NCBI GenBank assembly: GCA_021163295.1
Contig: JAGGXD010000122.1
Coordinates: 1 to 45,333, forward strand
DNA length: 45,333 bases
Origin: Bacteroidales bacterium
GTDB lineage: Bacteria > Bacteroidota > Bacteroidia > Bacteroidales > VadinHA17
Direction: 5' to 3'
The translations under genes and the position numbers were made by a program. Shown here one piece after another: positions 37,395 through 45,333 of the stretch. How positions within the stretch are numbered: the first letter of the stretch is position 1; every line of letters begins with the position of its first letter. The notes under the pieces are model-generated. The model was not told where the DNA came from, made no database searches, and saw only the letters and a list, made by a program, of their open reading frames with translations.

Positions 37395-38429
37395 TTAGAG
37401 GGCATTCCAGCCTTGTGCCTGTAATTTAACCAATATACCATCTGGCGTGATAAGATTATATCCCTGGCTCTTTTCAGTAATATAACCTATAGGATGAATA
37501 AATGGTGTTTCTTTTATTTTTTCAAAATCATCCATCGACAGAGTGAAAACCAATTCGTAGTCTTCGCCTCCGTTTAGAGCTGCCGTTATGGGATCAAGCT
37601 TAAATTCTTCAGCAAGTTTTTCAGTTTCTTTATCAATAGGTATTTTTTCCTGGTAGATCTTACAGCCTTTACCTGAACTTTTACAAATATGAAGGATCTC
37701 GGAAGAGAGTCCGTCTGAAATATCAATCATTGATGAAGGTCTTACTTTTTTTTCTTTTAGTTTTTTAATTACATCAACCCTGGGTTCGGGTTTTAACTGC
37801 CGTCTCAGAACATATTCGTAATTACCAAGATCGGGCTGGGCACCGGGAACTTCCACGAAAATCTTTTTCTCTCTTTCAAGTAACTGCAAGCCCAGGTAGG
37901 CTGCCCCAAGGTCCCCCGTAACACATATAATATCATTTATCACGGCAGCATTCCTGTAAACAATATCATTTTTAGGTGCATGTCCAATAGCTGTAATGCT
38001 GATAGTCAGACCAGTAAGCGAGGATGAGGTGTCGCCTCCAACAAGGTCAACCCCGTAGTTGTCGCAAGCTAAATTTATCCCTTCATATAAAAGATCAATG
38101 TCTTCAACAGTAAATTTATTTGATATTCCTAAGGAAATAATCATTTGGGTAGGGTCGGCATTCATAGCATATATATCGGAAAAGTTAATAACTGCCGCCT
38201 TATATCCAAGATGCTTCAAAGGTGTGTAAATAAGGTTAAAATGAATTCCCTCAAGCAAAATGTCTGAGGTGATAACTGTTTGATCTTTACCATGATCGAT
38301 TATAGCAGCATCATCTCCTATACCTTTTTTTGTGCTTTTATTTTTTATTCTGACTTTTTCTGTCAGGTGATCGATCAAGCCAAATTCTCCCAATTCTGAT
38401 ATTGGTGTTCTTTTTTCTTTATCTGTCAT
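37395..38429 (-). CDS. thiL: Thiamine-monophosphate kinase
   Basis: ISELGEFGLIDHLTEKV...GIGDDAAIIDHGKDQTVITSDILLEGIHFNL...VNFSDIYAMNADPTQMIISLGI...GGDTSSS. Confidence 0.96.
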   Translation of the reverse strand: MTDKEKRTPISELGEFGLIDHLTEKVRIKNKSTKKGIGDDAAIIDHGKDQTVITSDILLEGIHFNLIYTPLKHLGYKAAVINFSDIYAMNADPTQMIISLGISNKFTVEDIDLLYEGINLACDNYGVDLVGGDTSSSLTGLTISITAIGHAPKNDIVYRNAAVINDIICVTGDLGAAYLGLQLLEREKKIFVEVPGAQPDLGNYEYVLRRQLKPEPRVDVIKKLKEKKVRPSSMIDISDGLSSEILHICKSSGKGCKIYQEKIPIDKETEKLAEEFKLDPITAALNGGEDYELVFTLSMDDFEKIKETPFIHPIGYITEKSQGYNLITPDGILVKLQAQGWNAL

Positions 38430-38447
38430 AAATTCGGAATGCTTAAA

Positions 38448-38467
38448 TTTTCGAGGATCCTCGAAAA
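38448..38467. promoter_or_regulatory. 20-bp perfect palindrome TTTTCGAGGATCCTCGAAAA upstream of thiL in the thiL/sufB divergent region
   Basis: Self-complementary over 20 nt; a second smaller hairpin GAAATC-aaa-GATTTC lies adjacent. Confidence 0.6.
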
Positions 38468-38662
38468 ACTATGAAATCAAAGATTTCTGGTTTTTCGGGA
38501 CTGCCGATTTCTTTTTCGTCAAAGTTAGGAGATTTTTGTATTAATTTGCAAAGCCATTTTCTTATGTGAATTACTATATTTGCACTTATTTGGAATAATT
38601 CTATCAATAAACAATACTGTTCTGAAAATAAGAGTTTTACATTATCAGGCAATTGAGAAATT

Positions 38663-40111
38663 ATGAAGAAGGAGCAAGACAAGATATTAAGCGAAGTTAC
38701 AGGAACCGATTATAAATACGGATTTTATACTGAAATAGATACAGATACCTTTCCGCCAGGGTTGAATGAAGATGTTGTACGTGCTATATCCGCAAAGAAA
38801 AATGAACCGGAATTTATGCTTGAATTTCGTTTGAAAGCTTATCGTCACTGGCTGAAAATGAAAATGCCGGATTGGGCACATCTGAAAATTCCTGAAATTA
38901 ATTTCCAGGATATCAGTTATTACTCGGCTCCAAAGAGTCAGAAAGGACCTGAAAGTCTGGATGATGTGGATCCTGAACTTAAAAAAACCTTTGATAAACT
39001 TGGTATATCTCTTGATGAACAGAAGCGGCTTACAGGAGTGGCTGTCGATGCTGTAATAGATAGTGTATCAGTTAAAACCACTTTTCAGGAAACTCTGGCT
39101 GAGCATGGAATTATTTTTTGTTCAATGAGTGAAGCTATTATGGAGCATCCAGATCTTATTAAAAAGTACATGGGATCGGTTGTTCCATATACTGATAACT
39201 ATTTTGCATCACTCAATTCGGCAATATTCAGCGACGGTTCATTTTGCTATTTACCCAAAGGAGTTAAAGCTCCAATGGAATTATCAACCTATTTTCGGAT
39301 AAATGCTGCTAATACGGGACAGTTTGAGCGTACACTTATTATTGCGGAAGAGGGAAGTTATGTTAGTTATCTGGAGGGTTGTACAGCTCCAATGAGGGAT
39401 GAGAACCAGTTACATGCTGCCGTAGTGGAGATTATTGTTGAAAAAGATGCATATGTTAAATATTCCACTGTACAAAATTGGTATCCGGGTGATATGAATG
39501 GTAAAGGAGGGATTTTCAACTTCGTTACAAAACGAGGTATATGCCGTGGTGAACGATCGAAGATATCCTGGACCCAGGTGGAGACAGGTTCGGCAATTAC
39601 ATGGAAATACCCGAGCTGCATTCTGAAAGGGAATAATTCTGTGGGAGAATTTAACTCTGTGGCGGTTACAAATAACTATCAACAGGCAGATACGGGTACT
39701 AAAATGATCCATATTGGAAAAAATACAAAAAGTACTATTATTTCAAAAGGTATCTCTGCCGGATTCAGTAATAATAGCTATCGCGGACTGGTTAAAGTAG
39801 TAAAAAATGCTGAAAATGCCAGGAATTTCTCTCAGTGCGATTCCCTGTTGCTGGGAGATAAGTGTGGTGCACATACATTCCCTTATATAGAAGTGGATAA
39901 TGCCAATTCAATTGTTGAACATGAAGCAACTACTTCAAAAATAGGGGAGGATCAGATATTTTATTGTAACCAGCGTGGTATCTCAACAGAAGATGCTATT
40001 GGTTTGATAGTGAATGGATATGCAAAAGAAGTTCTTAATAAGCTTCCAATGGAATTTGCTGTTGAAGCACAAAAGCTATTACAGATAAGTCTTGAAGGAA
40101 GTGTTGGGTAA
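38663..40111 (+). CDS. sufB: Fe-S cluster assembly scaffold SufB
   Basis: Long SufB with [61 protein letters not shown]. Confidence 0.98.
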   Translation: MKKEQDKILSEVTGTDYKYGFYTEIDTDTFPPGLNEDVVRAISAKKNEPEFMLEFRLKAYRHWLKMKMPDWAHLKIPEINFQDISYYSAPKSQKGPESLDDVDPELKKTFDKLGISLDEQKRLTGVAVDAVIDSVSVKTTFQETLAEHGIIFCSMSEAIMEHPDLIKKYMGSVVPYTDNYFASLNSAIFSDGSFCYLPKGVKAPMELSTYFRINAANTGQFERTLIIAEEGSYVSYLEGCTAPMRDENQLHAAVVEIIVEKDAYVKYSTVQNWYPGDMNGKGGIFNFVTKRGICRGERSKISWTQVETGSAITWKYPSCILKGNNSVGEFNSVAVTNNYQQADTGTKMIHIGKNTKSTIISKGISAGFSNNSYRGLVKVVKNAENARNFSQCDSLLLGDKCGAHTFPYIEVDNANSIVEHEATTSKIGEDQIFYCNQRGISTEDAIGLIVNGYAKEVLNKLPMEFAVEAQKLLQISLEGSVG

Positions 40112-40117
40112 GGGATT

Positions 40118-40138
40118 AACAAGTAACATATAACATAA
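40118..40138. repeat. Phased heptamers AACAAGT-AACATAT-AACATAA ending at the A of the sufC ATG
   Basis: AAC every 7 nt, three times. Confidence 0.45.
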
Positions 40139-40902
40139 TGAAATCTATGTTAAGTATAAAGGATCTTAGAGCATCAATAGAAGACAAAGAAATTCTGAAA
40201 GGGATAACCCTGGAGGTTAATGAAGGGGAAGTACATGCTATTATGGGGCCCAATGGTTCCGGGAAGAGCACCCTGGCGTCCCTGGTAGCGGGGAAAGAAC
40301 TTGCTGATGTTACCGGTGGAAGTATTACTTATCTTGGGAAAAACCTGTTCGACCTTAATCCTGAGGAAAGGTCAAAGGCAGGGATCTTTCTTGGATTTCA
40401 GTATCCAATTGAAATTCCGGGTGTTACAATGGTGAATTTTCTAAAGGCAGCTCTGAACGAACACAGGAAGCATAAAGGACTTGAACCACTTTCAGCAAAG
40501 GATTTTCTGAAATTGCTGAGGGAGAAGAAGGATCTGGTTGAGATTGATTCCAAACTTACTAACCGTTCAGTGAATGCCGGGTTCTCGGGGGGCGAGAAAA
40601 AGAAAAATGAAATATTCCAGATGGCTATGCTTGAACCTAAACTTGCTATTCTGGATGAAACAGATTCAGGACTCGATATTGATGCCCTGAAAATAGTGGC
40701 AAACGGTGTTAATAAACTGAAGAGGAAAGATAATGCCACCATAGTTATTACTCACTACCAACGACTACTTGATTATATTATTCCTGATTATGTACATGTA
40801 TTATTTGATGGTAGAATAGTAAAATCGGGTGGTAAAGAACTGGCTCTGGAGCTTGAGAAAAAGGGGTATGAATGGATCAAAAACCAGGTAAATGGTAACT
40901 GA
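40138..40902 (+). CDS. sufC: Fe-S cluster assembly ATPase SufC
   Basis: HAIMGPNGSGKSTLASLVAG (Walker A), GFSGGEKKKNEIFQM, LAILDETDSGLDIDALKIV. Confidence 0.98.
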   Translation: MKSMLSIKDLRASIEDKEILKGITLEVNEGEVHAIMGPNGSGKSTLASLVAGKELADVTGGSITYLGKNLFDLNPEERSKAGIFLGFQYPIEIPGVTMVNFLKAALNEHRKHKGLEPLSAKDFLKLLREKKDLVEIDSKLTNRSVNAGFSGGEKKKNEIFQMAMLEPKLAILDETDSGLDIDALKIVANGVNKLKRKDNATIVITHYQRLLDYIIPDYVHVLFDGRIVKSGGKELALELEKKGYEWIKNQVNGN

Positions 40903-40933
40903 TTTGGTTTAACACTGAAGAGAAAAGGACGAA

Positions 40934-42274
40934 ATGCAAAACAAAACGGTTATATCGGATATTGAACGCGAATTTATTGACCTCTATAAGGAAAACAGAA
41001 GTATGTTTGAGGCAAAAGCTTCTGCCCCGGTTAATATGGTCAGGAAGTCCGGTATAAGGGATTTTGAAAAACTCGGGATCCCTACACCTTTGCAACCTCT
41101 TTTCAGAAATGGCTACCGGAAATACCTGGAACCGCGAAAGGTGGAATTTGACCTGGCTAGTGTATTCCAGTGCGATATCCCTACCCTGGATGCTCATTTG
41201 GTTCTTTTAGTTAACGGGTTTTTTGATAAGAAAAACGGGAATTCTTTAAAGGAACTGCCATCAGGAATTATTATTGGGAGCCTTGCTTCTGCATCACATA
41301 AATTTCCCGGGCTTTTTGAAAAACATTATGGTAAATATGCATCCCACAAGGATGGTTTGGTAGCGCTTAATTCGGCATTTGCACAGGATGGAATATTCCT
41401 TTATGTTCCCGAAGGGTCTGTTTATAAAAAACCTATTCAGATTGTAAATCTTGTTATGGCTAAAGAGGATATTATGGTGCAGCACAGGAATCTGATAATT
41501 GTTGAAAAGAATGCAGAAGCCGGAGTTATTATTTGTGATCATGCCATGACACCTAATAAATTCCTGACAAATTCGGTTACTGAAATATATACAGCCGAAA
41601 ATGCTTCTTTCGATTATGTTAAAGTTCAGAATGAACATAATAATGCAGTGCAATTTTCACATATTTTCGTTAACCAGGAAGCGAACAGCAGCATGACTTC
41701 AAACATTATGACACTTCATGGAGGAGTTGTGAGGAATAATGTCAATGTATTGCTCAATGGTGAGGGAGCAGAGAACAATTCATATGGTCTCTACCTGGTT
41801 GACAGGGAACAACATGTGGATAATTATACCTATATCGATCATGCAAAGCCAAACTGCTTTAGCAATCAGCTTTATAAAGGGGTACTGGATGATTCAGCCA
41901 CAGGAGCTTTCAATGGCAGAATACTTGTCAGAAAAGATTCGCAAAAAACACATGCATACCAGGCTAACAATAATATTTTACTCACTGATGATGCTAAAAT
42001 ATATACCAAACCGCAATTGGAAATTTACGCCGATGATGTGAAATGCAGTCATGGTGCAACAGTTGGACAACTTGATGAAGAGGCTCTGTTTTATATGCGC
42101 GCAAGAGGGATTCCTGAAAAGGAAGCAAGGCTTATAATGATGTTTGCCTTTGCTCATGAGGTTATTGGAAATGTAAAGGTAGAAGCTCTGCTTAAAAGGA
42201 TTGATGAACTGGTTGAAAAAAGGCTCAAAGGTGAATTGTCCCCATGTGATAATTGTGCGATGAAATGTTATTAG
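40934..42274 (+). CDS. sufD: Fe-S cluster assembly protein SufD
   Basis: LNSAFAQDGIFLYVPEGSVYKKPIQIVN; AYQANNNILLTDDAKIYTKPQLEIYADDVKCSHGATVGQLDEEALFYMRARGI. Confidence 0.97.
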   Translation: MQNKTVISDIEREFIDLYKENRSMFEAKASAPVNMVRKSGIRDFEKLGIPTPLQPLFRNGYRKYLEPRKVEFDLASVFQCDIPTLDAHLVLLVNGFFDKKNGNSLKELPSGIIIGSLASASHKFPGLFEKHYGKYASHKDGLVALNSAFAQDGIFLYVPEGSVYKKPIQIVNLVMAKEDIMVQHRNLIIVEKNAEAGVIICDHAMTPNKFLTNSVTEIYTAENASFDYVKVQNEHNNAVQFSHIFVNQEANSSMTSNIMTLHGGVVRNNVNVLLNGEGAENNSYGLYLVDREQHVDNYTYIDHAKPNCFSNQLYKGVLDDSATGAFNGRILVRKDSQKTHAYQANNNILLTDDAKIYTKPQLEIYADDVKCSHGATVGQLDEEALFYMRARGIPEKEARLIMMFAFAHEVIGNVKVEALLKRIDELVEKRLKGELSPCDNCAMKCY

Positions 42275-42281
42275 TTATAAT

Positions 42282-43511
42282 ATGTTTGACGTTGAAAAAA
42301 TAAGAAAAGATTTCTCTATCCTGCAACAGAAAGTTTACGGAAATCCATTGATATACCTGGATAACGGGGCTACCTCACAAAAACCACGGGCGGTAATTGA
42401 GAAAATAAGCAGTTTTTACTCACATAGTAACAGTAGTATCCACAGAGGAGTACATTTCCTCAGCGAACAGGCTACCGCCGAATATGAATCTGCAAGGAAC
42501 AGGGTAAAAAAATTCATCAATGCAGAACAAAATCACGAGATTATTTTTACTGCCGGCACAACAGCTTCAATTAACGGTGTGGCATTTTCCTTTGGCGAAA
42601 AATATATAAAAGCAGGGGATGAGATCATCCTCACAGAAATGGAACATCATGCTAATATTGTTCCCTGGCAAATGCTCTGTGACAGGAAAGGATGTAAGTT
42701 GAAGATCATTCCTATCAATGATAACGGGGATCTGCTACTTGATGGTTTTGAAAAAATGTTTACTCCGAAAACCAGGATCCTTGCTATAACACATGTTTCG
42801 AATGCACTGGGTACCATTAATCCGGTTAAGAAAATGATCAAAACAGCTCATGCTAATAATGTTCCTGTTATGGTTGATGGGGCTCAGTCAGTTCAGCATG
42901 GAGTAGTTGATGTCAGGGATCTCGATTGTGATTTCTTCGTCTTCTCAGGACATAAGATCTATGGGCCTGCCGGAATTGGAGTTCTTTATGGAAAAGAGAG
43001 ATGGCTTGAAGAAATGCCCCCGTACCAGGGAGGTGGTGATATGATAAAAAATGTAACGTTCGAAAAAACCACCTATAACGATCTTCCTTTTAAGTTCGAA
43101 GCAGGCACTACTAACTATGTTGGAGCCGTGGGACTGGCTGCAGCACTCGATTATGTTACAGAAACCGGAAGAGAAGAAATAGAAAAATACGAAAGTGAGT
43201 TATCCGGGTATGCTAACAGGAAGTTAAGTCAGGTTGAAGGGCTGAGATTTTATGGTACATCAGCGAATAAGATCAGTATCCTATCTTTCCTTATTGAAGG
43301 AATACACCAGTATGATGCCGGCATGATAATTGACAAGCTTGGTATAGCTGTGAGGACAGGGACACATTGTGCCCAGCCGGTTATGGATCATTTTGGTATT
43401 GAAGGAACCATCAGGGCTTCACTGGCGTTCTATAATACAAAGGAGGAGATCGATAGATTATATGATGCACTGTTGAAAGTGAAAGAAATGCTGGGCCCTC
43501 GCAATTCGTAA
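42282..43511 (+). CDS. sufS: Cysteine desulfurase SufS
   Basis: YLDNGATSQKPRAVIEKI...NSSIHRGVHFLSEQAT; VDGAQSVQHGVVDVRDLDCDFFVFSGHKIYGPAGIGVLYG; RTGTHCAQPVM. Confidence 0.98.
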   Translation: MFDVEKIRKDFSILQQKVYGNPLIYLDNGATSQKPRAVIEKISSFYSHSNSSIHRGVHFLSEQATAEYESARNRVKKFINAEQNHEIIFTAGTTASINGVAFSFGEKYIKAGDEIILTEMEHHANIVPWQMLCDRKGCKLKIIPINDNGDLLLDGFEKMFTPKTRILAITHVSNALGTINPVKKMIKTAHANNVPVMVDGAQSVQHGVVDVRDLDCDFFVFSGHKIYGPAGIGVLYGKERWLEEMPPYQGGGDMIKNVTFEKTTYNDLPFKFEAGTTNYVGAVGLAAALDYVTETGREEIEKYESELSGYANRKLSQVEGLRFYGTSANKISILSFLIEGIHQYDAGMIIDKLGIAVRTGTHCAQPVMDHFGIEGTIRASLAFYNTKEEIDRLYDALLKVKEMLGPRNS

Positions 43512-43537
43512 CCCGAAACTCGTAACTCGTAACGCAT
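43503..43537. repeat. Heptamer array AATTCGT-AACCCGA-AACTCGT-AACTCGT-AACGCAT spanning the sufS stop codon
   Basis: Five phased heptamers; stop TAA at 43509-43511. Confidence 0.8.
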
Positions 43538-43576
43538 GAAAAGATGAAGTAAATAGTCGAAAAAAGTAAAATTGAA

Positions 43577-44008
43577 ATGACACTAAACGAAATTCAGGAC
43601 GAAATTATTGATGATTTTGAACTTTTTGATGAGTGGATGGATAAGTATAATTGGCTGATTGAATTGGGTAACCGGCTTGAGCCAATTAATCCGAAACATA
43701 AGAATAATAAAAATCTTATAGAAGGATGCCAGTCGAAAGTATGGCTTCATGCAGAATTGGATAATGGAAAAATTATGTTCACTGCAGATAGTGATGCAAT
43801 TATTACCAAAGGTATAGTTGCCTTACTGGTAAAAGTAATGTCGGGGCGTAAACCGGAGGAGATAAAAGATGCTGATCTCTACTTTATTGACAGAATAGGG
43901 CTTAAAGAAAATCTGTCACCTACAAGATCGAACGGACTGCTGGCAATGATGAAGCAAATGAAGCTTTACGGACTGGCATTTTATACAAAACTTAACTCTT
44001 CCTTTTAA
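43577..44008 (+). CDS. sufE: SufE family Fe-S/sulfur acceptor protein
   Basis: DELFDEWMDKYNWLIELGNRLEPI...NLIEGCQSKVWLHAELDNGKIMFTADSDAIITKGIVALLV. Confidence 0.97.
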   Translation: MTLNEIQDEIIDDFELFDEWMDKYNWLIELGNRLEPINPKHKNNKNLIEGCQSKVWLHAELDNGKIMFTADSDAIITKGIVALLVKVMSGRKPEEIKDADLYFIDRIGLKENLSPTRSNGLLAMMKQMKLYGLAFYTKLNSSF

Positions 44009-44034
44009 CTTTCAACTTTTAACTTTCAACTTGA
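44007..44034. repeat. Heptamer array AACTTTC-AACTTTT-AACTTTC-AACTTGA starting within the sufE stop codon
   Basis: Four phased heptamers; stop TAA 44006-44008. Confidence 0.8.
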
Positions 44035-44045
44035 ATTTTTATATT

Positions 44046-44369
44046 ATGGCTGAGGAAAATGATTTTTTGATGATGGAAGGTCAGATATTAAAAGCACTAA
44101 AGACTGTTTTTGATCCGGAGATTCCTGTAAATGTTTATGATCTCGGACTGATATATGAAATAGCTGTTGATGAAAATAAAGTTGCCCGGATAACCATGAC
44201 ATTGACTGCCCCAAACTGTCCGATGGCAGATGACCTGATTGCCGATGTAAGAAATATGGTTGGCAGCATTACAGGTGTAAAAGACGTTGATATTACACTG
44301 ACCTTTGATCCTCCATGGGACAAAAGTATGATGTCTGAAGAGGCAAAACTGGAACTGGGATTTTTGTAG
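44046..44369 (+). CDS. SufT / MIP18-like DUF59 Fe-S assembly protein (ATG at 44046 preferred)
   Basis: LKTVFDPEIPVNVYDLGLIYEIAVDENKVARITMTLTAPNCPMADDLIADVRNMVGSITGVKDVDITLTFDPPWDKSMMSEEAKLELGFL. Confidence 0.95.
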   Translation: MAEENDFLMMEGQILKALKTVFDPEIPVNVYDLGLIYEIAVDENKVARITMTLTAPNCPMADDLIADVRNMVGSITGVKDVDITLTFDPPWDKSMMSEEAKLELGFL

Positions 44370-44371
44370 AA

Positions 44372-44405
44372 GGGAATAGAGGGAATAATGGAATGATGGA
44401 AAAAG
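44372..44405. repeat. Octamer repeat GGGAATAGA-GGGAATAAT-GGAATGAT-GGAAAAAG bridging the DUF59 gene stop and the queG start codon
   Basis: Read directly; near-identical to the repeat after sprA. Confidence 0.7.
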
Positions 44406-45333
44406 CAGAGATCACTACTTTAATAAAGACTGAGGCAAAAAAACTCGGCTTTCAGGATTGTGGTATTGCTCCTGCCGGTTTTCTCGATAAAGATGCTGCA
44501 TATCTTACCGATTGGCTTAATAATAATATGTACGCAGGAATGAGTTACATGGTTGGGTATTTTGATAAACGAACAGATCCCACAAAACTAGTTCAGGGAG
44601 CCAGGTCGGTTATTTCTGTTATTCTTAATTATTATCCGCCTGAAGTTAAGAATGATAAAAAAAGTCTGCAAATTTCAAAGTATGCCTACGGGCGTGATTA
44701 TCATAAGGTTGTTAAGAAAAAACTGGAAAAATTGCTTGAAATTATCCGGGGTTTTGATGAAACTGTAACAGGAAGGTTTTTCGTTGATTCGGCTCCTGTC
44801 CTGGAAAGAGCATGGGCTGCCCGGAGTGGTCTGGGATGGATCGGCAAACATTCAAACCTGATAAACAAGAAATATGGTTCATTTATTTTTATTGGTGAAC
44901 TAATTATTGATCTTGAGCTGGAGTATGATAATCCTGCAAAAGATTATTGTGGTAATTGTACAAAGTGTATTGATGCATGTCCTACTAATGCCATTGTTGC
45001 CGATCGGGTGATAGATGCCAGCCGGTGTATCTCATATCAGACCATTGAGAATAAGGGAGAAATTGGAAATAGCCTAAAAGGGAAAATGGGAAATTGGGTG
45101 TTTGGCTGTGATATCTGTCAGGATATATGTCCCTGGAACAGGGGGATAAAACCTGCCGGTGAACCTGATTTTATGCCACGTAAGAAAATGTTGGAAATGA
45201 CCGGGGATGACTGGAATAATTTGGATGAAGAGAGGTATAACAAATTGTTTTCCGGCACTGCGGTAAAAAGAGCCGGATTCTCACGCCTTAAACGAAATAT
45301 TGAATTCACCCACCAACCTGACAATCCAGAAAA
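44396..45333 (+). CDS. queG: Epoxyqueuosine reductase QueG, truncated by window end (absent from the ORF track because no stop is in the window)
   Basis: MEKAEITTLIKTEAKKLGFQDCGIAPAGFL...FVDSAPVLERAWAARSGLGWIGKHSNLI...CGNCTKCIDACPTNAIV...CDICQDICPWN. Confidence 0.96.
   Translation, partial: MEKAEITTLIKTEAKKLGFQDCGIAPAGFLDKDAAYLTDWLNNNMYAGMSYMVGYFDKRTDPTKLVQGARSVISVILNYYPPEVKNDKKSLQISKYAYGRDYHKVVKKKLEKLLEIIRGFDETVTGRFFVDSAPVLERAWAARSGLGWIGKHSNLINKKYGSFIFIGELIIDLELEYDNPAKDYCGNCTKCIDACPTNAIVADRVIDASRCISYQTIENKGEIGNSLKGKMGNWVFGCDICQDICPWNRGIKPAGEPDFMPRKKMLEMTGDDWNNLDEERYNKLFSGTAVKRAGFSRLKRNIEFTHQPDNPE

Overview
The window is a core-genome stretch of a Bacteroidota (Bacteroidales-like) chromosome. 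It carries about 32 confidently readable genes. The left edge has the C-terminus of a repeat-stalk C1q-domain protein, a VanZ-like protein, an OmpA/PD40 envelope protein and a 7TM-DISM-type histidine kinase, followed by an initiator tRNA-Met. Next come M23 peptidase, dxr, rseP, tatA, DUF4837, mqnC, an M17 aminopeptidase, pdxA, maeB, ruvA, the giant T9SS translocon gene sprA, gcvH, rimP-nusA-infB, an HD hydrolase, lpxD-lpxC/fabZ-lpxA, thiL, sufBCDSE and a SufT/DUF59 gene. An epoxyqueuosine reductase (queG) runs off the right edge. I see no CRISPR array, prophage or transposase. The structure not explained by the genes is a dispersed family of short phased tandem repeats, mostly in intergenic regions. 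There are two classes. The first is heptamers with skeleton RAC-NNNN (AACCTCA, AACTTTC, AACTCGT, AACNNTG, AACATAT, GACTGTG/GACTGCC). The second is octamers with skeleton GGAATRAT / ATTCCANN (plus ATCACCCC). They repeatedly abut or overlap stop or start codons, in places supplying the last codons of a gene, and in one place they flank each other as inverted repeats. In several arrays the phase-defining bases are kept while the other positions vary. They resemble in style, but not in sequence, the heptanucleotide STRR repeats of filamentous cyanobacteria. I consider this the best candidate for an under-described system. All homology calls are by eye from protein motifs; no database search was run.
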